From contig UQSH01000018.1 of the NCBI GenBank assembly GCA_900543795.1, positions 1 through 28,012 of the forward strand: a DNA stretch of 28,012 nt. Direction: 5' to 3'. Shown here in pieces: positions 7,067 to 13,517 of this stretch (its first letter is position 1; every line of letters starts with the position of its first letter). This stretch comes from an uncultured Oscillospiraceae bacterium (lineage in GTDB: Bacteria > Bacillota > Clostridia > Oscillospirales > Acutalibacteraceae). Below the pieces are notes generated by a model. It had not been told where the DNA came from. It saw only the letters and a list, made by a program, of their open reading frames with translations, and ran no database searches. A program made the translations under genes and the position numbers.

Positions 7067-7505
7067 ATTGTTCGGTGTCCTTTATCATTTGTATATAATT
7101 AAGCGCTTTAAAGCCCAATCTTTTGTAAAGCGCTCTTGCTCCCTCGTTGTCGGGCTCTGTTTCAAGTCGAAACCGTTTTGCAGGATATTCCTTTTGAATA
7201 AATTTAAAAAATTGAGTTCCTAAGCCGTTCCCTTGAAATTCAGGGCGAATGTAAAGCTCCTCAATCCAAACCGTTAAGCCTCCTGCCTCCTGTGAAAAGG
7301 CTTTGGCAATAAGTGCATATCCGACTGCTTCTTTGTTGTGCTCAATTATGAAGCATTCGCAGTATTCCTTTGAGCGCATAAGCTCTTTAAAGCAGGCACG
7401 CCTGTTTTCCTCGGGGATTGTGTGCAAAACCGCATCGGAATTATAGAATTCCTCCGTCATTGCCATATAAAGCTGTTCGTCCGCCTTTGTTAGCTTCCTT
7501 ATCAT
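7056..7505 (-). CDS. GNAT-family N-acetyltransferase
   Basis: This 149-aa single-domain acetyltransferase carries the acetyl-CoA pyrophosphate loop IRPEFQGNGLGTQFF, with the Q-x-x-G-x-G/A signature at residues 91-96, followed by the typical ETEPDNEGARALYKRLGF motif. The reaction is transfer of acetyl from acetyl-CoA to an amine; the acceptor is unknown. The frame opens to TTG 7520, but that codon is part of the ribosome binding site (AAAGGA, 6 nt before ATG 7505), so the shorter start is used. It is first in a minus-strand cluster and overlaps the metallophosphoesterase by 11 nt. A hairpin just upstream ends the tRNA-Ala transcript. Confidence 0.88.
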   Translation of the reverse strand: MIRKLTKADEQLYMAMTEEFYNSDAVLHTIPEENRRACFKELMRSKEYCECFIIEHNKEAVGYALIAKAFSQEAGGLTVWIEELYIRPEFQGNGLGTQFFKFIQKEYPAKRFRLETEPDNEGARALYKRLGFKALNYIQMIKDTEQYEA

Positions 7506-7532
7506 TTTTGTTCCTTTCAAAAAGAGAATGTA

Positions 7533-7564
7533 TTTTAAAAGCCCCGTTCCTGTGAACGAGGCTT
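7533..7564 (-). terminator. Terminator downstream of tRNA-Ala
   Basis: Reading minus, AAGCCTCGTTC pairs with GAACGGGGCTT (one U-G wobble) around a 4-nt loop and runs into TTTTAAAATA. It lies between the tRNA-Ala gene and the GNAT start, so it should separate the two transcripts. The stretch 7565-7649 between it and the tRNA holds no gene, only a weak inverted repeat ATACGGA (7566-7572)/TCCGTAT (7588-7594). Confidence 0.75.
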
Positions 7565-7649
7565 AATACGGAGCCTTAACAATTATATCCGTATTTTTCT
7601 GTCGAGCCGCTGATTTAAGATTGGCACAAGACTTTATAACGGATTTGGT

Positions 7650-7664
7650 GTCGAGCTCCTCGAC
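7650..7664 (-). other. Hairpin directly abutting the tRNA-Ala 3' end
   Basis: GTCGAG (7650-7655), CTC, CTCGAC (7659-7664) is a perfect 6-bp hairpin beginning on the base after the encoded CCA. It may mark or guide 3' trailer cleavage. It lacks a T-run, so it is not itself a terminator. Confidence 0.45.
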
Positions 7665-7740
7665 TGGTGGACACGAAGGGAGTCGAACCCTCGGCCTCTG
7701 CAATGCGAATGCAGCGCTCTCCCAACTGAGCTACGCGCCC
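7665..7740 (-). tRNA. tRNA-Ala (anticodon CGC)
   Basis: The 76-nt cloverleaf reads 5' GGGCGCG ... CGTGTCC-A-CCA on the minus strand, with the CCA encoded. The 7-bp acceptor stem contains a G3-U70 wobble, the identity element of alanyl-tRNA synthetase. The anticodon stem CTGCA/TGCAG encloses the loop TTCGCAT, giving anticodon CGC (codon GCG). The D-stem GCTC/GAGC and the T-loop TTCGACT are intact. A promoter and a terminator flank it. Anticodon and identity element agree on Ala. Confidence 0.95.
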
Positions 7741-7750
7741 GTTGGGTATT

Positions 7751-7779
7751 ATCATATCATCTTTCGATAATTTTATCAA
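7751..7779 (-). promoter_or_regulatory. Promoter of tRNA-Ala(CGC)
   Basis: Minus strand: TTGATA (7779-7774), 17 nt, TATGAT (7756-7751), ending 10 nt before the mature tRNA 5' end. Spacing and position are as expected for a stable RNA promoter. The 204-bp spacer between the two tRNAs otherwise holds only the hairpin at 7851-7882 and the tRNA-Arg terminator. Confidence 0.72.
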
Positions 7780-7850
7780 GTATATTTGCAGTTGGAATTT
7801 TAGTTTTTTCACTGCCGAAGCAAAATAAAAAATATTTTAAACTGTTCTCC

Positions 7851-7882
7851 CGAATTTTATCAGCCGTTGGCTTCAAAATTCG
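7851..7882. repeat. Imperfect palindrome in the tRNA spacer
   Basis: The outer arms CGAATTTT (7851-7858) and AAAATTCG (7875-7882) enclose the inner hairpin AGCC-GTT-GGCT (7862-7872). The two parts stack into one long hairpin with a small internal loop. There is no T-run. It could be an intergenic repeat unit or an RNA element of unknown role. Confidence 0.45.
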
Positions 7883-7911
7883 GAACCTCGTTTCTCGTCC
7901 CTTCTTAAAAA

Positions 7912-7938
7912 CAAAAAAACAGGCACCGCCTGTTTTTT
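7912..7938. terminator. Terminator downstream of tRNA-Arg
   Basis: AAAACAGGC and GCCTGTTTT are perfect arms around a 3-nt loop, with A-run and T-run flanks, so the hairpin can terminate in both directions. It lies just 3' of tRNA-Arg on the minus strand. Confidence 0.85.
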
Positions 7939-7944
7939 AGTTTT

Positions 7945-8020
7945 TGGTCCACCCGAAGGGACTCGAACCCCCAATCTTCTGAATCGGAATCAGATGCATT
8001 AGCCATTGTGCTACGGGCAG
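7945..8020 (-). tRNA. tRNA-Arg (anticodon CCG)
   Basis: The 76-nt cloverleaf begins CTGCCCG on the minus strand and ends CGGGTGG-A-CCA, with the CCA encoded. The acceptor stem pairs throughout with U2-G71 and G3-U70 wobbles. The anticodon stem TCTGA/TCAGA encloses TTCCGAT, giving anticodon CCG (codon CGG, Arg). The D-stem is weak (GCAC/ATGC, one mismatch). The T-stem GGGGG/CCCTT has two G-U pairs, with T-loop TTCGAGT. It has its own promoter and terminator. Confidence 0.93.
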
Positions 8021-8047
8021 CTATTGATTTGTTTTGAATTATTTTAT

Positions 8048-8077
8048 ATTTTACTACCTTAAAAGTATTGTTGTCAA
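8048..8077 (-). promoter_or_regulatory. Promoter of tRNA-Arg(CCG)
   Basis: Minus strand: TTGACA (8077-8072), 18 nt, TAAAAT (8053-8048). Its -35 physically overlaps the -35 of the opposing promoter for the hexosaminidase gene (8068-8073). Confidence 0.65.
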
Positions 8078-8096
8078 CCAAGTTTTGTGATATAAT
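8068..8096 (+). promoter_or_regulatory. Promoter of the GH20 hexosaminidase gene
   Basis: TTGTTG (8068-8073), 17 nt, TATAAT (8091-8096), ending 34 nt before the chosen start codon. It shares -35 bases with the divergent tRNA-Arg promoter. Confidence 0.7.
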
Positions 8097-8130
8097 GAAA
8101 AAACAATGATATTTTATGAGGTTAATTACT

Positions 8131-9699
8131 ATGCTCAATCTTATTCCGAAGCCCGTCTATGCCAAGGAGGGCGTTGGCAGCTATGCTCTGCCGGATAATG
8201 CGGCGGTATATTCCGAAATTGATTTGCCTCTTATTAAGAACAAGGGTGCAGAGGATTCCTGCATAAAGATTTTTAAAGATTCAAATCTTGCAAAGGAAGA
8301 ATACTATCTCACAATAAATGATAACGGGGTGCTGATAAAGGCTTCCGATGCTGCGGGATCGTACTATGCGCTTCAAAGCGTTCGTATGCTCGGCAGGCTT
8401 GACGAGGGCAAAAATGAACTTCCCTTTGTTGAAATTAAGGATAAGCCGAAATATTCGTGGCGCGGTTTAAGCCTTGATGAAAGCCGTCATTTTTTCGGCA
8501 AGGAAAATGTAAAAAAATATCTTGACGATATGTTCCGCCTCAAGCTCAATGTTTTTCATTGGCATTTAACAGATGACCAAGGCTGGCGTATTGAGATAAA
8601 GAAATATCCTCTTTTAACCGAAATCGGCTCAAAGCGTGCTTATACTCATTTGGGCGGTTGGCATTGCTACCGAATTGAAAATAAGGAATACGGCGGCTAT
8701 TATACGCAAGAGGATATCAGGGAAATTGTTGAATATGCGGCGCAGCGTTGCATTTCAATTCTTCCCGAAATTGATGTTCCCGCTCATTTTGCGGCGGCAC
8801 TTGCGTCTTATCCCGAGCTTGCCTGCCGTAATATTAAAAGAGAGGTTTTCGGCGGCTTCGGAGGAATCGTTTTTGCTAAAAACAGAATTAAGGATTGGAA
8901 CAGGCCGTGCTGTATGGGCAAAAAAAGCAGTCTTGATTTCATCTTTGATGTTTATGATGAGGCTTGCTCGCTGTTTCCGTTTGAATATTTTCATGTCGGC
9001 GGAGACGAATGTGATTTTTCCGAATGGAAAAAATGCCCCGACTGTCAGCGTGTTATGAAGGAAAACGGCTTCACAAATGAGCAGCAGCTTCAACAGAAGC
9101 TAACTAATGAGCTTTGCGTTTTTCTTAAAAAGAAGGGCAAAAAAATGCTTGCGTGGAATGATATTCTCAAAAAAGGATACGAGAATATAGATAAAGATGT
9201 TGTTGTTCAGCAATGGCTTCCCGGTCAGGATAAAAACACCGTTGCCTTTGCGGAAAACGGCGGAAAAATCCTTATGAGCAATCACAAATCCTTCTATTTT
9301 GATATGACATACGCACAGTATCCTCTTAAAAATACTTATGATTTTTCTCCGAAAAAATATAAAATACAGAATGAAAGCTGCCTGATAGGAATTGAAGCAC
9401 AGGTTTGGACAGAATGGATAAGAACCTTTGATAAGGTTCAGTTTATGGCTCATCCCCGTATGGAGGCACTTGCCGAAACGGCATGGACTCCTGATTGTGA
9501 AAAGGATTTCAAGGACTTCTTGGGCAGATATGAGGGTTATAAAAGCGTTTATGCTTCTCTCGGCATCAATTTTGCGGCAGATGAAATCTGCATGCCGAAA
9601 AACAGAATTAAGCGCTCTTATATAGTTCGTAGGTTTTTCAGTGGAAATCCCGACTACGAATATAACAAAAATAACAAATTAAAGGAGACGAAAAAATGA
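8131..9699 (+). CDS. Beta-N-acetylhexosaminidase (GH20), cytoplasmic
   Basis: This 522-aa retaining exo-glycosidase removes terminal GlcNAc or GalNAc by substrate-assisted catalysis. An N-terminal GH20b-like domain (about residues 1-105) precedes the (beta/alpha)8 barrel. The barrel begins at YSWRGLSLDESRHF and carries FHWHLTDDQGWRIEIKKYP, then FHVGGDECD with the catalytic Asp292-Glu293 pair, then QQWLPGQ and the substrate-binding Trp region EAQVWTEW. The frame opens to ATG 8116, but GAGG is 9 nt before ATG 8131, which I use. There is no signal peptide, so it should act inside the cell on imported oligosaccharides. It overlaps the following M28 peptidase gene by 4 nt, indicating coupled translation. 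The specific substrate is unknown. Confidence 0.93.
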   Translation: MLNLIPKPVYAKEGVGSYALPDNAAVYSEIDLPLIKNKGAEDSCIKIFKDSNLAKEEYYLTINDNGVLIKASDAAGSYYALQSVRMLGRLDEGKNELPFVEIKDKPKYSWRGLSLDESRHFFGKENVKKYLDDMFRLKLNVFHWHLTDDQGWRIEIKKYPLLTEIGSKRAYTHLGGWHCYRIENKEYGGYYTQEDIREIVEYAAQRCISILPEIDVPAHFAAALASYPELACRNIKREVFGGFGGIVFAKNRIKDWNRPCCMGKKSSLDFIFDVYDEACSLFPFEYFHVGGDECDFSEWKKCPDCQRVMKENGFTNEQQLQQKLTNELCVFLKKKGKKMLAWNDILKKGYENIDKDVVVQQWLPGQDKNTVAFAENGGKILMSNHKSFYFDMTYAQYPLKNTYDFSPKKYKIQNESCLIGIEAQVWTEWIRTFDKVQFMAHPRMEALAETAWTPDCEKDFKDFLGRYEGYKSVYASLGINFAADEICMPKNRIKRSYIVRRFFSGNPDYEYNKNNKLKETKK

Positions 9700-10976
9700 A
9701 AATCAGCGAATTTCCAAGCGCAGTAATCAAGGAAAATGTTGATTACACCGTTAAAGAAATAACAAATGTAATCAAAAAATACGGACCGAGAGAATCAGGT
9801 AATGATGCTTGCTATGATGCAGAAAAGCACATCAAAAAGGAGCTTGATCAGTTTTGCGATGAAACACATTTTGAGGAATATAAAATGGCTCCGAAGGCAT
9901 TTTTGCATTTCACAAAAACAGTTTCGGCAATCATTATTCTTGCGGTTGTTGCAGGCTTTATTTTAACATTTGCTCTAAATCTTGAAAATTTCTTCATTGC
10001 TCATTGCATAGTTGGAATTGTAACCGCAGGAGGCCTCTTCGTTACGGTGATGGAATTCCTTATGTATAAGCAGTTTCTTGACGGACTTCACAAAAAGGTA
10101 ACAGGTCATAATCTTGTTGCTTCAAGGAAGCCAAAGGGCGAAATCAAAAAAAGAATAGTTATCAGCGGTCATATTGATTCTGCTTATGAATGGCGTCATA
10201 TTTATTATTGCAAGGGCACCGGAATGAGCGTGTTTATGGGGGGAACAATCCTGGGCGCAATCGCTTCCTTTATTATTGCAGTTATCTGCGTTATTGCAAA
10301 ATTTGCAGATATGGGTGCTTTCGGCGATTTTATGCTTAATTATTCATTCTATTTCAATATTATTACCGCTTTGTTTATGGTAACTCTTTTCTGCTTTGTT
10401 GATTTTAACACAATTTCTCCCGGCGCTAATGACAATTTAACGGGAACATATTCCGCAGTTTGCGCTCTTCGTATGCTTGATATGGCGGGCGTTGAGCTTG
10501 AAAACACAGAGGTTGTTGCTATGATAACAGACGGAGAGGAAGCAGGCCTCAGGGGTGCAAAGGCGTTTGCAAAGGACCATCTTGAGGAATACACAGACGG
10601 TGATGTTGAAACGGTTGTTCTTTGCTGCGATACCTTAACAGACCTTGAATATCTTAATGTTTATTCAAGAGATATGACGGGCACGGTTAAGCACGATCAG
10701 GCGTTCTCTCAGCTTGTTCTTGATTCCGCAAAGGAAGCAGGATATAACGACATTAAATTTGCAAATGTTTTCTTCGGCTCTTCGGATGCGGCGGCATTCA
10801 CCCAAGCAGGAATAACGGCAACCTGCCTTGCCGCAATGGATCCGGCTCCTGCCGATTATTATCACAACAGGCGCGACAGCTACGACCGCCTTGTTCCCGA
10901 AGCAATCGAAACAGGCTATAAGGTTATCATTTCAACAATTCTTAATTTTGATGAAAAGGGCGCAAAAAATCAATAA
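9696..10976 (+). CDS. Membrane-integrated M28-family metallopeptidase
   Basis: This 426-aa zinc aminopeptidase-like protein retains all M28 metal ligands and the general base: SGHIDS (His159; Asp161 nearby), PGANDN (bridging Asp246), DGEEAG (Glu281-Glu282), CCDT (Asp312) and YYHNRRD (His390). Unusually, four predicted transmembrane segments (about 74-94, 99-124, 177-202, 217-236) lie within the chain. The last pair sits between His159 and Asp246, splitting the catalytic domain. All catalytic pieces end up on one side of the membrane, probably the cytoplasm, since no signal peptide is visible. ATG overlaps the GH20 stop by 4 nt and is preceded by AAAGGAG. The substrate is unknown and pairing with a hexosaminidase does not define it. 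A bidirectional terminator follows. Confidence 0.88.
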   Translation: MKISEFPSAVIKENVDYTVKEITNVIKKYGPRESGNDACYDAEKHIKKELDQFCDETHFEEYKMAPKAFLHFTKTVSAIIILAVVAGFILTFALNLENFFIAHCIVGIVTAGGLFVTVMEFLMYKQFLDGLHKKVTGHNLVASRKPKGEIKKRIVISGHIDSAYEWRHIYYCKGTGMSVFMGGTILGAIASFIIAVICVIAKFADMGAFGDFMLNYSFYFNIITALFMVTLFCFVDFNTISPGANDNLTGTYSAVCALRMLDMAGVELENTEVVAMITDGEEAGLRGAKAFAKDHLEEYTDGDVETVVLCCDTLTDLEYLNVYSRDMTGTVKHDQAFSQLVLDSAKEAGYNDIKFANVFFGSSDAAAFTQAGITATCLAAMDPAPADYYHNRRDSYDRLVPEAIETGYKVIISTILNFDEKGAKNQ

Positions 10977-10998
10977 TATATATCGGTATATATAAAAG

Positions 10999-11035
10999 AA
11001 GCGGTGCAATTCTGCAAAGGAACTGCACCGCTTTT
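10999..11035. terminator. Bidirectional terminator, M28 peptidase / P-loop gene
   Basis: AAGCGGTGCA (10999-11008) pairs with TGCACCGCTT (11024-11033) across a 15-nt loop, followed by TTTT on plus and a T-rich stretch on minus. It lies between convergent genes. Confidence 0.82.
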
Positions 11036-11045
11036 AATATGGAAA

Positions 11046-11450
11046 TCAAATCACATCCTGATAAATAATTTCCATTTCCTGCTTATCGTCAACGGCAAAG
11101 TGAAAATTAACTCCCGTTTTTTCCGAAATCTGCGTAACTATATCCATAAAATCATTTATGCTCGTTTTTTTGCCTGAAATTATCTGCATTGTTGAATCAA
11201 CGAAAACATCTGTTAAATCATAGTCGCTTGCGCAAAGTCCCGTAAGAAAGCCAAAAAATGCAACGGCGCTGTTTATATCGTAATCGGATATGTTTATCAA
11301 GCGAATATTTGAAGGCATTTCAAGATAAAGCTTGCTTGAACAGTCAATAAAAACAACATTGCCCTTGCTTTCCTGCGCCGTTGCGGCGGCGGCTTGCACT
11401 AAAACTCTTGTTTTTCCTATTCCGTTTATTCCGGTAATGTATTCAACCAT
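11046..11450 (-). CDS. Small orphan P-loop NTPase
   Basis: This 134-aa protein begins almost at once with a Walker A loop, GINGIGKT (residues 7-14). A Walker-B-like strand DVFVDST follows the loop by about 75 residues. The rest alternates short strands and helices as in a minimal P-loop fold. No partner domain, membrane segment or DNA-binding motif is visible, and the length is well under that of most ABC, ParA or AAA ATPases. ATG is preceded by AGGGGG about 8 nt away. It is monocistronic, convergent with the M28 gene and divergent from the acyltransferase gene. ATP or GTP binding is a fair inference; the biological role is unknown. Confidence 0.72.
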   Translation of the reverse strand: MVEYITGINGIGKTRVLVQAAAATAQESKGNVVFIDCSSKLYLEMPSNIRLINISDYDINSAVAFFGFLTGLCASDYDLTDVFVDSTMQIISGKKTSINDFMDIVTQISEKTGVNFHFAVDDKQEMEIIYQDVI

Positions 11451-11495
11451 ATTTTTTACCCCCTAATATATTTCAAGCCCTGCCTGATATTAATA

Positions 11496-11504
11496 AGTAT
11501 AGCA
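11496..11504 (-). promoter_or_regulatory. Possible extended -10 promoter of the P-loop gene
   Basis: Minus strand TGCTATACT is a TG-N extended -10 element about 46 nt before the start codon; the matching -35 (TTAGGA) is poor. The remainder of the 224-bp divergent spacer is AT-rich with no other gene seen. Confidence 0.38.
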
Positions 11505-11604
11505 GTCAAATAATAATTCCTAACTAATAAAAAATGAATTTTAAGTTAAATAAATTTGAACAATAGTAAAAAAACAATCTGTTTTCGGCGAAAAGAGAAA
11601 CAAC

Positions 11605-11633
11605 TTGTTATTTTGCTTCGTTTGTTATATAAT
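11605..11633 (+). promoter_or_regulatory. Promoter of the acyltransferase gene
   Basis: TTGTTA (11605-11610), 17 nt, TATAAT (11628-11633), 47 nt before the chosen start codon. Two mismatches to consensus in total and ideal spacing. Confidence 0.72.
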
Positions 11634-11680
11634 CATTCTGTAATAAAACTATTTTAAAAATATGTTAAGGAAAAATGCTT

Positions 11681-12766
11681 ATGACAAAAAACAGAATTTT
11701 GTGGCTTGATATTGCAAGATGCCTTGCAATTTTATCCGTTTTGCTTGTTCACAGCGCAGAAAGCGGATATTCATCTCTTGGCATTGAAGAGCTTGCGGGG
11801 CTTGGTGCTCCGTCTGCGTGCTTTCGGGTTATCTGCTTTACGGCAGGCAGGCTCGGTGTTCCTGTTTTTCTTGCTATTTCGGGCTATCTCTTGCTTGACA
11901 GGGATTATTCAACCTCTGAAAAGATAATTAGGTTTTACAAAACAAATCTTCTTCCGCTTCTATTAACGGTTGAAATATGGGTTCTTTTGTATTATTTTAG
12001 TCAGGTTTTCTTTTCTTCTCAGGAATTCTCTTTAAGGCATTTAGTTGATAATATGCTTTTTATGAGAAAAAATGAATATTCTCATTTTTGGTATATGCCA
12101 ATGATAATCGGATTGTATGTTGCAATTCCGTTTATTGCCCGTGCAATTAAAGGAATTAATGCAAAAGCGCTTATTGTTCCCTTTGCGGTGCTTTTCACCG
12201 TTGTGTTCGTTGTTAAAAGCCTTAATACATTTTATGATCTGCTTGAAATTGAAACGCTCTCTCCCGGAATAGATGTAACCTTTATCGGCGGAAATTACGG
12301 TGCCTATCTTCTTATGGGGCTTTTTTGCAAAAGGGGATATTTCAAAAGGCTTCCGTGCATTTTGCTTGCTTTTGGATTTCTTGTCTCCTGTGCCTTCTGC
12401 TGCTTCACCATGCTGTTTTCCGTTAAAAAGGGCTATGATTATCATTTGTGGTATGATTTTATCGGCGTTTTTGTTGCCTCGCTTTGTCTGTTTGAGCTTG
12501 TTTCACGAATTGAAATTAAAGGCAGCTCAAAGGCTTCAAGGGCGTTTGCGTATTCCGTATCGCTTCTTTCTCAATTAAGCCTCGGAATATATTTTATCCA
12601 TAAGCCGATTTTGAATGTTGTCAGAGCTTATCTGTGGCATTTTATCACCTTGCGTCCCGTTTTAGCGGCTGCGGTGTTTGTATTAACATTTGCCGTAAGC
12701 TTTATTATCGCCTTTGTTATATCTAAAATTCCAAAGGTCCGCAAATGGCTTTTGCTAATTAAATAA
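11681..12766 (+). CDS. Acyltransferase family 3 membrane protein
   Basis: This ~361-aa polytopic protein opens with the family hallmark NRILWLDIARCLAILSVLLVH, whose His is the presumed catalytic residue, and has about ten hydrophobic segments ending in a short cytoplasmic tail. FWYMPMIIGLYVAIPF and YFIHKP are further family-like stretches. Members O-acylate surface polysaccharides, peptidoglycan, glycolipids or antibiotics using an acyl-CoA donor on the cytoplasmic side. I prefer ATG 11681, which has AAGGA 9 nt upstream; ATG 11675 is 6 bases earlier and too close to that site. It is a single gene with its own promoter and terminator and no adjacent polysaccharide genes, so its acceptor cannot be inferred. 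Confidence 0.87.
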   Translation: MTKNRILWLDIARCLAILSVLLVHSAESGYSSLGIEELAGLGAPSACFRVICFTAGRLGVPVFLAISGYLLLDRDYSTSEKIIRFYKTNLLPLLLTVEIWVLLYYFSQVFFSSQEFSLRHLVDNMLFMRKNEYSHFWYMPMIIGLYVAIPFIARAIKGINAKALIVPFAVLFTVVFVVKSLNTFYDLLEIETLSPGIDVTFIGGNYGAYLLMGLFCKRGYFKRLPCILLAFGFLVSCAFCCFTMLFSVKKGYDYHLWYDFIGVFVASLCLFELVSRIEIKGSSKASRAFAYSVSLLSQLSLGIYFIHKPILNVVRAYLWHFITLRPVLAAAVFVLTFAVSFIIAFVISKIPKVRKWLLLIK

Positions 12767-12768
12767 AC

Positions 12769-12803
12769 AAAAAATCCGACAGTTCAATACTGTCGGATTT
12801 TTT
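12769..12803. terminator. Bidirectional terminator, acyltransferase / acidic protein
   Basis: A 15-bp perfect stem runs through AATCCGACAGT (arm 12769-12783) with a 5-nt loop, ending in T6 on either strand. It separates two convergent genes. Confidence 0.9.
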
Positions 12804-12816
12804 ATATGATAGGCTT

Positions 12817-13389
12817 TCAGCAAATCATTCCGCATTCAATCCATCTCATAACAGAGGAATATTCCTCCTTGTATTCGTCAAGCCTTTCGGTGTTCGAATC
12901 AACAAATGCAAGAAATTCGTCTGTGTCCTCAAAATCAAAGGCAAAATCCTGTTCAAAATCGTATGTTGCGGTAAAAATTAAATCAAAAAGGTCGTCTGCC
13001 GAAAAGTCCTCAATCAGCTTGTCTGCAGTTATTTCCGTAAAATAATCAAGCCCGTTTTTAACGGTTGCTTCAAAATCATCCTCTGCAAAAATATTTTCGT
13101 TGCTTTCGCAAAATTCGTTTATTTCCTCTTCGCCTATTCCAAGGTTCGCAAGGTATTCAATAACATCTTCAAGCCCTGTTTCGTTAACCTCGTCATAAAT
13201 TCTGTAATTAAATTCGCCAACAAGGTTTTGAAGAGACACAGCCTTGAAAACAGAATCTATTTCATATCCGCTCTCATCTGTAATCACAAAGCCGTCCTCT
13301 TTAAACTGCTCCCAAAAAAGCTCATAAAGAACCTTGTATTTCGGCTTTTCCCCAAAAATTGCCTCCGAGATGTAGGATTCAATGTCCAT
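12817..13389 (-). CDS. Highly acidic hypothetical protein (190 aa)
   Basis: I do not recognise this family. The 190-aa soluble protein is strikingly acidic and aromatic, with clusters such as FAEDDFEATV, DFSADDLFDLIF and DFAFDFEDTDEFLAF, and few basic residues. It has no signal peptide and no membrane segment, and it looks mostly helical. It is well translated: AAAGGAG lies 9 nt before ATG and a near-consensus promoter sits upstream. It is transcribed divergently from the aldose-epimerase-like gene with nearly touching -35 elements. Possible roles such as a protein-binding adaptor or nucleic-acid mimic are speculation based on charge only. Confidence 0.75.
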   Translation of the reverse strand: MDIESYISEAIFGEKPKYKVLYELFWEQFKEDGFVITDESGYEIDSVFKAVSLQNLVGEFNYRIYDEVNETGLEDVIEYLANLGIGEEEINEFCESNENIFAEDDFEATVKNGLDYFTEITADKLIEDFSADDLFDLIFTATYDFEQDFAFDFEDTDEFLAFVDSNTERLDEYKEEYSSVMRWIECGMIC

Positions 13390-13427
13390 AAACCGTTTTC
13401 TCCTTTAAAAATCTTTTCATAATCATT

Positions 13428-13456
13428 ATTGTAACTCATTATGTTAACATTTTCAA
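13428..13456 (-). promoter_or_regulatory. Promoter of the acidic protein gene
   Basis: Minus strand: TTGAAA (13456-13451), 17 nt, TACAAT (13433-13428). Its -35 is only 2 bp from the -35 of the opposing promoter. Confidence 0.68.
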
Positions 13457-13458
13457 TA

Positions 13459-13487
13459 TTGCAATAAAAAATATAATGATATATAAT
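13459..13487 (+). promoter_or_regulatory. Promoter of the epimerase-nadE transcription unit
   Basis: TTGCAA (13459-13464), 17 nt, TATAAT (13482-13487), 30 nt before the start codon of the aldose-epimerase-like gene. It probably also drives nadE and the following surface protein gene, since no terminator is seen until 17042. Confidence 0.72.
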
Positions 13488-13517
13488 TAAATCAGTTATA
13501 TATCTTGGAGTGGTTTG

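Noticed and set aside
7566..7594. ATACGGA/TCCGTAT repeat as a plus-strand terminator
   Set aside because: There is no plus-strand gene upstream to terminate, the stem is 7 bp and AT-rich, and the loop is 15 nt.
2679..10976. A single dedicated mucin or glycosaminoglycan utilisation locus
   Set aside because: The sulfatase group and the GH20 group lie on opposite strands, are separated by tRNA genes and terminators, and no transporter or SusC/D-like or PTS genes are present.
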